Below are positions 20,876 to 33,719 of a DNA stretch of 64,000 bases, in pieces (within the stretch, counting starts at the first letter, position 1; every line of letters begins with the position of its first letter). The notes under the pieces were generated by a model. That model did not search any database. It had not been told where the DNA came from and was given only the letters and a program-made list of their open reading frames with translations. The stretch lies in assembly GCA_963281255.1 (NCBI GenBank), contig OY725494.1, forward strand, positions 3,299,934 to 3,363,933, in the 5' to 3' direction. The stretch comes from Aphrocallistes beatrix (Eukaryota > Porifera > Hexactinellida > Sceptrulophora > Aphrocallistidae). Position numbers and translations under genes: made by a program.

Positions 20876-21079
20876 TGTCAAAATGTATCCTACTAATTCG
20901 TATTTCGTGGTCGTCGATTACATGCAGCATACATTAGCATGAAATTAGAATAAGGAATAGAAGTTTTAACCTAAGGTCGTAATAGTTCATAGTGAAGGTG
21001 CGTGGGACTGTGGGAATTGATATTTTCTGCTGTATCAGCATATTTATACTTCCATCACTGCCGTCTGCCGGTGTCGTAG

Positions 21080-21230
21080 TGCTCTGCTGCGGGAGGAAGG
21101 AGTGGGGACTGGGAGCGAGAGAGAGTGTCTCTGTTGCAGAGACTCCAGGAGGCAGAGACTAAGGTGTCAGGGCTGGAGAGAATGCTGGCTGAGAGGGGAA
21201 GAGAGGTGGATGCTCTGGCAGAGGTGTCCC
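21080..21230 (+). other. Possible orphan coiled-coil exon
   Basis: Between TCGTAG and GAG-GTGTCC, splice-like signals bracket an open, GC-rich stretch encoding WERESVSLLQRLQEAETKVS and GLERMLAERGREVDALAE, a heptad-rich helix. It has no good start and no partner exon was found in the window. It could be a 5' exon of something upstream of the dehydratase, a decayed duplicate, or chance. Confidence 0.3.
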
Positions 21231-21427
21231 TGAGGACTTGTTGCCGACAGATGTCCCGGACAAGTGAACCTTCGGACCAGAGATCCAGGGAACATCTGAG
21301 ACTAGGATAAAAGCTGTCCGGGGGACCGCTGGCAATTCTTCGACACCGGTCTAACTACTGACATTTTTAAAAATATATATTTTCGATTGGTTGATAGGAT
21401 TAGCAGACCAATCAGTACGATCTAGCT

Positions 21428-22438
21428 ATGGCTAATAACCAGATGATGCTGCTAGAAGATCTTATAGTCCATACCCCACTCGTTTCCTTTCCATCTACCT
21501 CATCCTCGCTTCTTCACACCTATCCTCACAAGGTACATCTGAAGCTCGAGAACTTGCAGAACTCGTCTTCTTTCAAGATGCGCGGGATTGGGAATATGTG
21601 TCTGAAGCTGAGTCAGGAGGGATGTACCCATCTCGTGTGCTCTTCTGGGGGGAATGCTGGGATAGCTGCGGCTAGTGCAGCCAAAAAACTCTGCATTCCA
21701 GTCACAATCTACCTTCCAACATCTACTCCTAGCTACGTCTCAGATCGTCTGAAGCTGCAAGGCGCTAATGTCACCGTGATAGGAAATCAATGGAGTGAAG
21801 CGAATGAAGCCGCCCTTAGTCACAGTAAGGAACCAGGGATTGGGTACGTCCATCCTTTCGAGCACCAGTACATCTGGGATGGTAATGCTACAATGGTCAA
21901 AGAGATGCAAGACGATCTGAAAGGTCAGGGGGAGGTGGGGCAACCTGATCTCGTCGTGGTAGCTGTGGGTGGTGGAGGAATGCTCAACGGGGTAGTGCAG
22001 GGGATCAAAGAGGCGGGGTGGCATAACACGAAGGTGTTAGGAATGGAGACAGTCGGTGCAGACTGTCTCAATCAATCAATCAAGGCGGGGCACTCTGTCA
22101 GTCTCTCTGAGATTAAAAGTATTGCTAAGACCCTAGGCGCCAAGAGCCCTAGCCCCACGGCACTGGATCACGCGTTAGCTGGCCGCGTTCTTAGCTGCAC
22201 TGTAAGTGACGCTACCGCGGTGGATGCATGTCTGAGGTTTGCTGATGAATACAGAATGCTGATAGAGCCTTCTTGTGGCTGTGCTGTGTCTGCCCTGTAC
22301 GATCAGTCTATTATTAGCAGCCTTCAGACGAGCGGTCTCCTCCCAGACAGACAGCTACACGTGGTTGTTGTTGTGTGCGGAGGTAACATAGTGACTCTGC
22401 AACAACTTCATGACTGGAAGTTAGCATTCAAACTGTAA
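21428..22438 (+). CDS. L-serine dehydratase/L-threonine deaminase (SDS-like), PLP enzyme
   Basis: A 336-residue fold-type II PLP enzyme. SSFKMRG places the Schiff-base lysine at Lys50; the substrate loop is SSGGNAG (72-78), the phosphate-binding glycine loop GGGG (181-184), and VCGGN near 316-320 contacts the pyridine ring. Length matches animal SDS and SDSL (about 330 aa) and lacks the ACT domain of biosynthetic threonine deaminases. The reaction is deamination of serine to pyruvate or threonine to 2-oxobutyrate in the cytosol. Start at 21428 (MANNQ) gives the usual short N-terminus before the HTPLV motif, which is universal in the family. Intronless. SDS versus SDSL cannot be told apart here. 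Confidence 0.92.
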   Translation: MANNQMMLLEDLIVHTPLVSFPSTSSSLLHTYPHKVHLKLENLQNSSSFKMRGIGNMCLKLSQEGCTHLVCSSGGNAGIAAASAAKKLCIPVTIYLPTSTPSYVSDRLKLQGANVTVIGNQWSEANEAALSHSKEPGIGYVHPFEHQYIWDGNATMVKEMQDDLKGQGEVGQPDLVVVAVGGGGMLNGVVQGIKEAGWHNTKVLGMETVGADCLNQSIKAGHSVSLSEIKSIAKTLGAKSPSPTALDHALAGRVLSCTVSDATAVDACLRFADEYRMLIEPSCGCAVSALYDQSIISSLQTSGLLPDRQLHVVVVVCGGNIVTLQQLHDWKLAFKL

Positions 22439-23495
22439 CATTCACATACTACTCAACCATCACACTCAACTTGCACTTATTTTTTAATTTTAAATATAGA
22501 TTTTTTACAATGCCTCAGTATCACAAAATTAATTAGTTTTTTGTACTTAGTTACGAACTACCTCATCTATTGCTTGATACGGTATTTAAGTAGATTTTCA
22601 CAAACAGATTATTGAATTTAAATTCTGAAATGTGTCTATTTTGCTCAAATTCTTTCATCGAAATCACTGACTCTATTAGAGACTTATACTGGCTATGCAG
22701 TGCTACGTATGCCTCCCAAAATGTCCCGACTCCCCACCATGCTAGGATGATGTGGTAGTTTTAATATGTTCTGTTCCGAGGTTGGAGACTCGAGTCCTTT
22801 CATCTCACTATCAGCATGCCTGTTCCAGGACAAATTATTGGAACAATTTTTTTAATCCACGCATTTATGATCGACCATACTAAAGTATTTTAATATGGAA
22901 CTCTCATGTGGTTCAAATAAACAATAATATCAACCACCAGTGCAACACAATGCCAAATTCCTAGAACTCCTAAATTCTGATACTATTTGCTATCTTAACT
23001 TTCTTTTCAAGAAATCACTAGTCTATTTCATACGTTCTGAGAATATGCATTCCTCAATGTTGAACTCCTTTCCTGATCAGTTCATATGGTTTGAATTCAT
23101 TAATTTAAAGTATGTTGGTGAGATGTTTTATTAATGATTTCAGAATAGTGGAATGTAATTTAGTTGATAATGTAACTATTTGGTTTAATAGTTTGATCAA
23201 AATGATAGATAAGTAAAAATAATTGCTACTGAAAAGTTGTGAACGAAGTACTAGTTCTGGAATCGAGAGACTTCTTAAATAGCAACCGGGTTAGAAACTT
23301 TATTCTTAGGTTGATATGTAAAACCCCAAGCAACCTCAGTTCTGGTTGCTAGAAGAAAATCCCTCCTGGTAAACGACACTAGGGTCAGCAGTACGTGGGA
23401 CTGCTGGCACTCTGACACTGGGTTGTTATGTTGAGTATTCATTGCATAATTTGCACTATACGTGCCTAAATGTCATTTTATCCAAACTAGACTCT
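22439..23495. other. AT-rich intergenic stretch
   Basis: No gene or clear repeat is seen between the dehydratase stop and the first VMP1 coding exon. Any untranslated first exon of VMP1 would lie in its 3' half. Confidence 0.5.
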
Positions 23496-26400
23496 ATGAA
23501 TTCTAAAAATATCGATCGCAAGTCTGGAGACCCCACTGGATCGGCGGGGACAAGACCAGTTCGGCGTAGCTCATCTCAGGACGCACTAGCTGCTGCACAG
23601 GATCTGGTCTTGTGGAGAAAACCTATTTCCACAGTTTACAACTTCCTGTACGGCCTTTATGACAATGCCATGTTCCTGTGCTCTGAGATCGCTCGGAACA
23701 AATTGGTTATCTCATTTGGAATTCTCACACTAGCGAGTTGCTACATTCTGGACAATATTCAAGGACCTCATCAGGTTAAATTTTTTGATTTGTTTTATAT
23801 TATTTCATCGTCTGACGCTATTTAATTGGATTCATTGGAATGCACCATATGTTGACACCGACCATAGATATTTCTGATAAACAACATAGACATTCTACTG
23901 CTACGCAATCTTTTGTACAAATTTGCAGCAAATTTTTTAAATATTGTACTTTATATGAATATAATTTGGTTTGAAAAATTGCCGTCTAAGCCAAAACTGT
24001 TCTCTCATCACATCACCTTATCTGTGGATGTAGCCCTACACTAACCACTTTAAAGATAGAGATCGGACTCTGCTATCGTTTCCCAGACTAATCAAATACT
24101 TTTCTAGCGCCCAGAAAATTACTTCGCTTGTCAACATATATTGAATTATACGGATTGCATCTAGCTGCTAGATAATGCTATATTAATTTATTGCAAATTA
24201 GTTGCGGATACTCTGACTTTTTATCATTGCCAGGTGAGATCAGCGGAAAGATATGTGAAATTATATAAATCCATTAAAGTTTTAGGATCAATCCCATTCA
24301 ATTAATTTGAAATTGGTTTTCTGATTTCAGAGAAATGCTTCCTAATATTTCCAATTTAATTTCGATTCTACATTTCAAGCCTTAATTATATGTAGTAATT
24401 TAAAGTTCTAATTTATTAAAACTGAGTTTTCAATATTATAGTTCACATTCCTCATTTCATAATAATAGTTTTCCAATTACGTACGTATTTAATTAGGAAT
24501 AATTGTGAAGCAATAATTTTTTGAATAAAATAAAGTAGAAGGATTAGGATAGCATAGTTTCTATTCTTGAGAGTGATTTCACTAAGGTTCAAAATATTAT
24601 TATTAAATATGTTGTATCTAACACTGAAATATGAGACAAAATCTGATCAATATTTAAAATTTTAACAATAGTAAAATAATCTGGACTCTAGTTGGTTACT
24701 AATTATTCTATTTTATTACCTCAAGATCTCATTCTTGTCTTACGTAAAATATCAATTTATGGAAAGTGATATGAAGTTATATGTACAATCAATTCTCTCT
24801 GTAACCAAGTCGGATAGGACGCAATATCCGGTTTGAATGGCAGACGTTTCGTCGCCCAAGAATAATTATTTAACAATACGGGAGCTTATGAGTTATAATA
24901 CATCTGATGAATATAAATGACTTATTTGTATCCTGATTTTCATTAATTATGGCAACACCGTGATTAGCAGAATCTATTCGAAGCGAGAGAAGTAAAGATA
25001 AGCTTGTTACTAGATAAACTAATGATGGAGTAAACCACTGGGTGGGTATGCAAGAATCGTGGTAATTGCAAAGCGCGTTTAAGCACCAACATTGATTTAT
25101 CTACCGTAAAGCCAAAGGAATCCAACGAAATCTTTGATAGCCACACGGCCCACACCCATGAACCAGATATGTCATTCATACGTGAAATTGAATGTACAAG
25201 GTTTTATAAACTTTGTAATCAATAATTTAATTCGAAGAGATATCAGCGACGAAACATCCGTTAACGATCCGGTTTATAATGAATAAACAATCGAAGTCCC
25301 AAGAGCTCCATTACAGCAGGACTAGATATGTTTAAATAGAATCAAACCTTTTTTATTCGTTTTTCCAAATGTGAATATCAGAATATACATAGAAAACTAC
25401 CCTATTAGTAGTAAGGAGCACTTTATTTTAACAAGTTTGCGAAAGTAATAGGTACCGGAAATTTCCAAATTCTCGGAAATGAAATCTACGTTAGGAAACG
25501 GACTATTATGTGTGGATAGACGTAGGACGCCAGCCATTCCAAAAGCATCTCCTTATAGGTGATGCCAGTAGGTCTACGTAGATTACGTTATTATGTACAT
25601 TATTCAAATCGAAATATTTTAAAAATTCCTACAAATTGCTCTAGTCAATTCACCATTACGATTGATCTTTTTCCTATTCTCTTATTATTCAAATTAAAAA
25701 TAATTTACATTTTAACATGAACACGTAAGATTCAATTCTTCTCTGTTACATTATTTGCTAACAACAAGAAGAATGTGGCTAGTTGCAATTTTCAGCTTTC
25801 TACGATGATCCAACATGACAACGTAGCTCTCTGAAAATTGATTGGAATTCAGAATAATTTAAGTTTGATGTTTTCTATATATTTTATGCTGGAATATTTA
25901 ATTCCTACAGGCACTTTTTGACTCGATTAAGAAGAACGGTTACTGGATCTCCTATTGGACCTTCTTGGGCTTTCTGTCTTCATTCGGACTGGGGACAGGT
26001 CTCCACACATTCATTCTCTACCTCGGTCCGCACATAGCCCATGTCACCCTGGCAGCCTGGACCTGTGGGTCCCTAGACTTCCCAGAGCCCCCCTACCCCG
26101 ATAGCATCATCTGTCCGACACAAGAGGGGACATCTGAAGTCAATTTCTGGAGAATCTTCAACAAGGTGCAAGTAGAAGCAATCAGCTGGGGAGCAGGTAT
26201 GAACAATTCCACCATTCTTAAGACAAAGTAGAATACTACGTACCTGCTACTCTATTTGTGCGATTGAATGCTATCGAATTATTAATTCTCCTTATTCACG
26301 ATGATACCAGACAGTCCATACGATTACTTTATTAAATTCTGACGTTATCTCGCTTGATAATTGAGATTAAGAAATGTGTTTGGCACAGTATGTGATTCTG

Positions 26401-29400
26401 TCACAAATTGACTATCACAACACATATACAGACATGAACGTCATCTTTCTACTTGGCAATGCCTGATACGAGTAAATGATGATAAAGAATCTAATAGGCT
26501 GTTAATTATCCACTAATTTATTCTTTTGGTCTGATTGAGAATTAGAGTTGTATTGAGTGTGTTACGTGAACGCAAATGAATTCTTTTTTCTGCAACAAAG
26601 CTAATCAATTGCATCTTAGAACTAACATTTAATTAAGCCACTATTTCTTAATATGGCAAAATTATGCGTGTGCATGCGACGCAAGTTTAATTTTGTACTG
26701 AAAGTTCCTTTCTGTACTAAAATGGTAAAATTCAGGACCAGATTAACTTTACGTAGTATCAATATCAGTCAATTTTTTGCTGACAGTTATTTTATTTTAT
26801 TTCTATTTATAGAAATACTGATACTACTCTATTTAGGACTGTGTTGTTGTGACTGTGTGTAAAGGTTTCCATAAATTTGAGGCGTTGTCCTTCCCTAAGG
26901 GGATGCTTGATGGTTCAAAGTTTGTTATTGCTAAGGAGAATATCGATTTCAAACTTGTATTTTGTTGTTGACAATTAGTTAACCTTAAGCATATCAAGTT
27001 TTTTTCTACTTGGAAAGATTGTGATATAGGTTTACAAGAAAATTTATTAATCAACTGAATTATTAAATTAATAATAAATCAGTGGATAACTTTATTACGA
27101 GTTGTTAAATTGGGGCAATCGAGATCATTTAAATCAACATTAGAATGTACTTATTACGTATGAGCACTCGATGATTGATGTCCACAGGATTCATTTCTTT
27201 CATCTATCAATTTGAATGTATTCCAGGCCTGAGAAAATGTCAGATTTTTACCCATCACATATTCCATACTAAATGGTTACATATTTTCCTGATTCGTTTA
27301 TCTACCGAAAAAGATTTTCGAAATGTCTCAGAAATTTAATAAAGAATGTCATAATGATGGGGTTTTTTTCTATGAGGCCAGAATCTGATGAATATATTTA
27401 GATTATCAGCGCTCTGTTCATAAGTATGTGATCTCTATTGACCATATTTATAAGTTAAGGAATTAATTCAGAGGACTTTTCTCGTACAATTTCCTTATAT
27501 TCCAGCGTTATTATAAATCCGTGACAATTTGTGGAAGTGATTTTATTAGTTTAAAATGAACCCAGCAAGCAATATACATTAATAACCGAATTTCATAGTA
27601 TAAAAAGCTATGTGTACTTTTACATATTGATTTTAATCTTGATCATGATTGTATTGCAGTCTCACAACACATAGCACTTCCCTTTCTCCTTCACTTTGTC
27701 TCCTGTCTCTTTAGAGGTGACACACCTGATCGCTTCATCAAATACTGTCTTTAGTCCCTGCTGTGTGAGCGCAGAACATTCCACATAACCGATACAGTTG
27801 CCATATTTGGCGAGTTCTTTTGACAATTTCTTTCCTTGTTTCTGACTGAGCCATTTGTTCTCCTTTTTCCCATTTTTATCAGGTTTAATCTTGACTTCCA
27901 AGTCTTTTCGCAAATCGATTTGTGTCCCGACAATCATAAAGGGTGTTTTTGATGCGAAAAAATTAATTTCTGGCACCCATTTCTCAGTGATGCTTCTAAA
28001 CGAGTTCTGCTTAACTACAGAGTAACAGACCAGTATGATGTCTGTCTGGTTATAGGACATCGGTCTCAACTTGTCATAATTCTGGTGACTGGGTGTATCG
28101 ATTATTCCTACGTTGCAGACTTCCCCGTTCACCATTACATCGACTGAATAGTTGTCAAAAACAGTGGTTGTGTATTCTTTTGAGAATTCTTTGGTTGCGT
28201 ATGACTTCAACAGGCTGGTCTTGCCCACTGACCCATCTCCTACGACGACACACTTTATCTGAGACATAATTGAGATTATTTGAGCGGATGGTTATAAATA
28301 CTAGAGTTGATTTATGCAACTTCAATAGATAGTATTTATATGGATTTTAGTTGTATAGGCTCTATATGTATAATAGAGGAATGAAGAGTGGTGGATTTGG
28401 AATTTCGTCAAGATCAGTGAGGCTGATATTGAAAGATATTCACAAATATGTGAAGGCTTAGAAGCTTCGATTTACGTAGTGCGAGTCGTTCTTTGAATTT
28501 CTAATGTGATTGAGTGTTGCAAATTGATTCCGCTATGATTAATTATAGAATTGGGAAATTGTCTTGATCTCGTAGAATACAATCCTTAGATCCTATAGTT
28601 TGGCTACTGGTGCGGATTATAATTGAACTGTAATTCACGTACATGAATAATCAGGTAACAAGATACAATACTATTGTCAGTTGTCAGTACGTATACTATT
28701 GTTAGTTGTCAGTAGACACCTATTTCTTCAAAGTTATCATATTTGTCTAATTGCTCAATTATTCAAATCGTGTTTGGTGGTGTTAATTTATAAATATGTT
28801 GATTAATTACAGTCTAGTCGGGTATTGAAGATAAAAGCGTCGTGATATGCACCTACGCTTTTGCATAGAGAGCTCTACGTAGTCTTATCATATATTATAC
28901 CGCCAAATACTCCATTAGATGGTAGATGGGGTATAGCCAGAGGCGTAGCCAGGGTGCGACACATGGGGCCTAGGCCGCAACCTCAAAGGCTGTGCCCACT
29001 AAAATTTAACAAATTAGCATTGGGTGCCGCAACCCTCTCACGGAATTGCCGCACCCTAAAAATTGGGCTGGCTACGCCTCTGGGTATAGCCCAATATGGT
29101 ATAGGGTCAGGGTTTCATCTAGGCGTATACGGCGCGCCTACATACGCGTAAATTTAAACCAATATAGTTCTAGGCGCGCTTTCCCTAAACTCTTATTCGT
29201 AATATTAAATGCATAGGCTGGGCACATGGAAATAATGAGAGGGATGTTTTAGGTGTATATTCTAGAAAAGCTGGGGGAAACCTTTGGGTCAATTAGTAGC
29301 TGAATCTATGTGTAATTATTAATAATATTATGTTAATTCCACAGACGACACAGGAAATAGATGATATGGCATAAGATTATTAAAACACACACAACATCAT

Positions 29401-30971
29401 GCGTGCTAACGAGAGTGTCAGCATAATCTGATTACTTTAAATATAGACAATCAAAATGGTGAACTAAATTGTGCAATTGTGTAGACTAAGGAATTTCATG
29501 GAATGATGCGGACAACAACATTTCTGCATTTATTATTGATTTACGTAGTTTGTTTTTGACCCTGAGGTTAATCAACTGATTTATACTGTTGAAATTCACC
29601 CTGTGTATCAAAAAGTACTAATTTCACCGTGCAAGAGATTATATTTAGTGGAATATTTTAGTTTGATTATCCCTTTACATGATTATTTCACTAATTTTCT
29701 AGTATATTCGTGAATACAAAAGTATGAAAACAACTCTATTATTTATTAATGAGTCTGAACTCATGAGTAGTTGATTAATCGGAAACATATACTAATCAGT
29801 TTTCTGTCCCAGAAATAGGATAAACTTGCGCATAAACATCGAATCATGTTTCCTGTAATCTAGTACATTATGTAAACCTCTAAGCAAACAATTTAACTAA
29901 TTTAATTCATCTTCTACTAAGTATTATGCTGCTCCTCAAGATTTGTCCGAACTTTGGACTCGAATGGAATTTTTCTAATCATCCATATTCACTCTAATCA
30001 ACGAATCCACAAATAATGCAATTCAATGGTTTGTCGTCTTTTGGAAATTTGCCTATTTAGTCTAGTACAAAAGATATAATAATTTATGGCCAATCTCAAT
30101 GCATTAAAATTAAAAGGCGGAACTAATGCAAGCCTAAACTCCTACACAGAGACTCTGGAATGTTGCTAATAGCTTGTAATGGACACTAATTTGATGGTTA
30201 ATGATTCTTTAAATCTATGTTTTGATTGATTTTACATTATTTATTCTACACCGTAGGTGGTGGATGTAGATATGCGTGTGAGTATGTGAAAGACACTGCT
30301 CTCAGTTTCACTACGCAATCTAAATTGATTTATATTCGATGTTTTGTATGTAATTAATGCACCAAGTTATCTTTATAATCCGTTTAGGAACAGCCCTAGG
30401 GGAACTCCCGCCTTATTTCATGGCCCGTGCCGCTCGGAATTCTGGCGCTTCCTTGGAGGAAGATATTTCCACAGAGAACTCTCCCCTAAAGAAGCGTGTC
30501 CAGGAGCTGGTTACGGGTTTCGGGTTCTTTGGTATCCTGCTGTGCGCCTCCATTCCTAACCCTCTGTTCGATCTAGCAGGCATGACCTGTGGGTACTTCC
30601 TTATACCATTCTCCACATTCTTTCTCGCAACTCTAATCGGAAAAGCTGGCATAAAGATGGCCCTACAAACTTCAACTGTGATCATTGTGTTCACAGAATC
30701 CTATCTAACTTTCGTTATCGATTTAATTGCCAAAATTCCCAAAATTGGTGACTATCTAGAGCCTCACATCACAGAGTACTTCCAGCAACATCGAAATAAA
30801 TTGAAGCATGGAGATGATTCGAGTGACGGGGGCATCATATCCACTCTTCTCACTTTATTAGTAACCGGTATAATCGTTTACTTCGTAATCTCAATTATAA
30901 ATTCTATTGCACAAAAACACTTTATTGACAGTCTGAAAAAGCAGAACACTCAGGAAAAGAAAGATCAATAG
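23496..30971 (+). CDS. VMP1: Vacuole membrane protein 1 (VMP1), three coding exons
   Basis: Exons 23496-23774, 25911-26196 and 30388-30971 join in frame (junctions CAG/gttaaa, ag/GCACTT, GCAG/gtatga, ttag/GAACAG) to give 382 residues; human VMP1 has 406. Recognisable segments are LGTGLHTFILYLGPHIAHVT, FPEPPYPDSIICP, the diagnostic GELPPYFMARAAR, and CASIPNPLFDLAGMTCGYF, which belong to the VTT/DedA-type membrane domain. VMP1 is an ER multispanning protein with scramblase activity that is needed for autophagosome formation and ER contact sites. The lysine-rich C-terminus (KKQNTQEKKDQ) resembles an ER retrieval tail. Start at 23496 is chosen because the following MNSKN-RRSSSQD stretch is hydrophilic like other VMP1 N-termini. 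A Rho-family gene lies antisense in intron 2. Confidence 0.95.
24832..25260. mobile_element. MITE in VMP1 intron 1
   Basis: Ends are inverted versions of GGATGTTTCGTCGC (left GACGTTTCGTCGC near 24843, right GCGACGAAACATCC near 25246) with GGTTTGAATGGC at the left edge. About 430 bp, no gene. A solo end occurs at 531-590. Confidence 0.6.
27662..28267 (-). CDS. Atypical Rho-family GTPase (Rac/Cdc42-like) nested in VMP1 intron 2
   Basis: Intronless, 201 residues, numbering collinear with Rac1. P-loop GDGSVGKT (10-17), effector region TVFDNYSVDV, VGTQIDLR (Cdc42-like G4), and ECSALTQQGLKTVFDEAI (G5) are intact. It ends in CYVL (Cys198), a CAAX box whose final Leu predicts geranylgeranylation. 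The switch II motif DTAGQ is replaced by DTPSHQ: Pro59, Ser60 and His61 stand where Rac1 has Ala, Gly and the catalytic Gln. By analogy with Gln61 mutants, hydrolysis should be impaired, so it may be constitutively GTP-bound or bind nucleotide weakly; this is inference. The reading frame is intact throughout, arguing against a dead retrocopy. The insert region is also unusually lysine-rich (KIKPDKNGKKENKW). Confidence 0.9.
   Translation of the reverse strand: MSQIKCVVVGDGSVGKTSLLKSYATKEFSKEYTTTVFDNYSVDVMVNGEVCNVGIIDTPSHQNYDKLRPMSYNQTDIILVCYSVVKQNSFRSITEKWVPEINFFASKTPFMIVGTQIDLRKDLEVKIKPDKNGKKENKWLSQKQGKKLSKELAKYGNCIGYVECSALTQQGLKTVFDEAIRCVTSKETGDKVKEKGKCYVL
28268..30387. other. Rest of VMP1 intron 2
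   Basis: AT-rich DNA with one clear insertion, the hAT-like MITE at 28938-29082. No other gene is seen. Confidence 0.5.
28938..29082. mobile_element. hAT-like MITE with perfect 8-bp TSD
   Basis: Ends CAGAGGCGTAGCCAG in inverted orientation, flanked by GGTATAGC on both sides (28930-28937 and 29083-29090). 145 bp, no gene. The perfect duplication and ends suggest a young insertion. Confidence 0.92.
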
Positions 30972-32147
30972 CTTGAACTGAAAACACGAAACTTGGAATT
31001 TGTTTTTGACTTTTACTTGCTGGTACTATATTATCTATTTAATTATTAACTTATGTACGCACTATCCGTTCTGGGGTGTCCTATAGCAGGTTCTTTGTTG
31101 GTGTTAATTACGTTGCGATGGAATGTTGGATCACTGTGTATACCGTACTAATTTATGTAAAATATAATGTTCAACTACGATCAATCAATTGTGTCCGATT
31201 CCTTCATTTCGAGTTTCTAGTAGGAGAATAAACCGGAATGTATGTAAGTAAAGTGTAAGGAATATGTATTTATAGCTCTTCAAAGGAAAATTTCGACTAC
31301 TGAATATCGTACATAGTATCTTTTGTTGCAAGAGAAGGGTAACTACTATTAGCGACCGAATTGGCAAGGGAATTGGTGGAACGTTCAGCACTAAAGCAAC
31401 CACTTCCATAATTAACACGCGTCAAGTTTCTAAAGAAACGCAAAAAGAATGCAATCACCAATAGGATATCCTCACACGTATGGTTGTACGGTTGCGAGCT
31501 TTATCTCAGCTCTTTGACGTTATCACGCAACACAATTGTTCACTTTTGTGTACTCTAATCGCTTTTATGTAGGATGAATTCCTTTGAACTTCTTTGTACT
31601 GATTTATTCCATTATCTCTTAATCCTGCAAAAGCTTGCAGGACTTGAATCCGAGTAGCTACTAACTTCATTAATTGGGAATATAAACAACCAACAGAGGT
31701 TATTATTAAATTAATTAGCCCAAAAGCTTCGCCCAAAAAAAATGGAATTCAATTCACTCAAGAACTTGTCAATAGTTTCGTGAAAATGGGTAATGGTTGA
31801 AAACAATTAGTACTGAGCAACCTTAACAACTGCGAGGATGGATATATACGACTTCAGTCTCATTGCAGGGTATCTAGTAGAGAGTCAGTAGACCATTATA
31901 TTGTCATGGAGATAGCATGATTATGTTGCGACTTAAACGACTCAGTATATCCGCTGATTTGCTAAACTCGTGTCATAATGTTCCGCACTATTCTATCTGT
32001 AATAATTGAACACATATTAACACACTACAATATTTGAGTTTAACACTACATGGTTGTAATAATGTACTTGCTAGTCGATCCTTTTATTACAATCTATGTT
32101 TCAAAACTACTAAGGCTAAATCTAACTGATTTCTGAGGAGTTCTTTG
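30972..32147. other. Convergent 3' intergenic stretch
   Basis: VMP1 (+) and prefoldin 5 (-) end toward each other here. The DNA is AT-rich, with only short chance frames on both strands. Confidence 0.5.
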
Positions 32148-33520
32148 CTACTTGGCCGCTCCTTCCTTGCTCTGAGAAGCCAAGTATTGTTGGACTTTCT
32201 GTTGCATCACTCCCATAATAACTACCAAATACAAAGATTGATCAAAATAAATTAGTTCATTTTTTAATAAATTTTCCTCTCAATAAATACTATGTGGGTT
32301 TCTTCGGTTTTCCGCGTTTTCAATTCATAATTAATTATACGTTCCAACATGTACTGAGATAAATGGCTTTTCAATAGATTTCAACTGCTTACAGTGATCT
32401 CACTTGTCGACATTGATAGCATCAATGTGTGGGATTTGGAATTTATTTAAATTGCTGACTCAAATTCATCAAAAACCAAAAGATATCCCCATTGGGTTGA
32501 TTATTTTAATTAAATGACAGAAAACCTCACTTTCCTTGTTGCGATACTTGTCTTGTAATGTTGGTTGTAATTTTTGCATTTGCTCAGTCACGTATTTTAC
32601 CCTGCGGTCGAAAAATAGCTCAGCATCTGGTATGTTCTATTAGGATTGGGGAAGGAGATTAATGTTCCTTAATACAGATCTGGGTATGGGATTTACGTCA
32701 GATAAATATTTATGTTCAGATGCGATTTAAATATTTTAATTTTATACCTTCTCAATGAAAAATCCAGTTCCAACTTCCACTATGACTTTGTCAGGGTCAC
32801 TCAGCACTCCTGGAACATACATCTACATCTGGATAAGGAATTTGTACCAGAAAATTTAACAATTCTACTGTACTGAGCGAGATATTAATTATTACAATTA
32901 CGTATAAATTTTTGAAAAAGTCTACTACGAGCATATCTATTTATTCCGACTTCGTTACTAGTATTATATTGTATAAGAGGATACTGAGGATGTGAGGGGC
33001 ACGAGCAGAGGTTTTCCTAAAAATAAATAGATATTTAAATGTAATCAAGAGATAATATATATGCAAATCTCACCGGAATTCTCAGGCTTAAATTTTTGTA
33101 GACACTCTTTAGATTCGACGAACTTCATTTGATATTTCTTGAGCTGTTGTAGTGAGCTGGATAGGATTTGTATTTCCTAAACGAGCATGCATACAGTTAA
33201 GACATACCGGAAATCACAATTAAATGTATATATTTTGTTTCCCAATTGTCTATTGAAGAATATTAATATACTCGAAGCATATTATATATATATCTTGACA
33301 TATTTCATGCGTAAATATTGTGTGTTTTTTTAATCAACAGTATTCTGTTGTTTCATATAGTATTGACATAAACGATATATTTATGCAGGATATCAGAAGT
33401 GCTGAATTTTCATCTGAGACGAATTAGATAAAAATTTACCTCTTCTAAAGCCCCTCTCAACTGTTCTAGTTGCTGGAGGGGTAGCTTGTTGATCTCGATT
33501 GCTTTCGATTCCTGAGACAT
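32148..33520 (-). CDS. PFDN5: Prefoldin subunit 5, six exons
   Basis: Exons on - at 33520-33440, 33176-33074, 33016-32985, 32822-32748, 32636-32531 and 32221-32148 splice in frame through GT-AG junctions to a 156-residue protein (human PFDN5 has 154). Key matches are the N-terminal helix INKLPLQQLEQLRGALEEE, PLLVPLTSSMYVPGVLSD with the conserved hairpin, VEVGTGFFIEK, and the C-terminal helix YVTEQMQKLQPTLQDKY. This is the prefoldin alpha fold: two coiled-coil helices joined by a beta hairpin region. The subunit is part of the hexameric prefoldin that hands nascent actin and tubulin to the CCT chaperonin. The third exon is only 32 nt. A WAVE-like gene lies just upstream on the same strand. Confidence 0.95.
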
Positions 33521-33719
33521 CTCGCTTTTCCGCTGTTTTTAATGAGAACTTTCTAAGTTTATAGATAACCTGATCACTGAGCTGTTGCATCCAGATAAGG
33601 GCCGGTTTAAACAGCAGTACTATGGATTTAGAATTAACTTCTTCGCAAACGATCTATGTTCAGACATTATTAATCAATTTCAAATTTGAATGTACTAACT
33701 TCGCTTATATACGATTATT

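Noticed and set aside
33393-33590. 65-codon frame on the minus strand
   Set aside because: It overlaps exon 1 of prefoldin 5 in another frame and has no family match.
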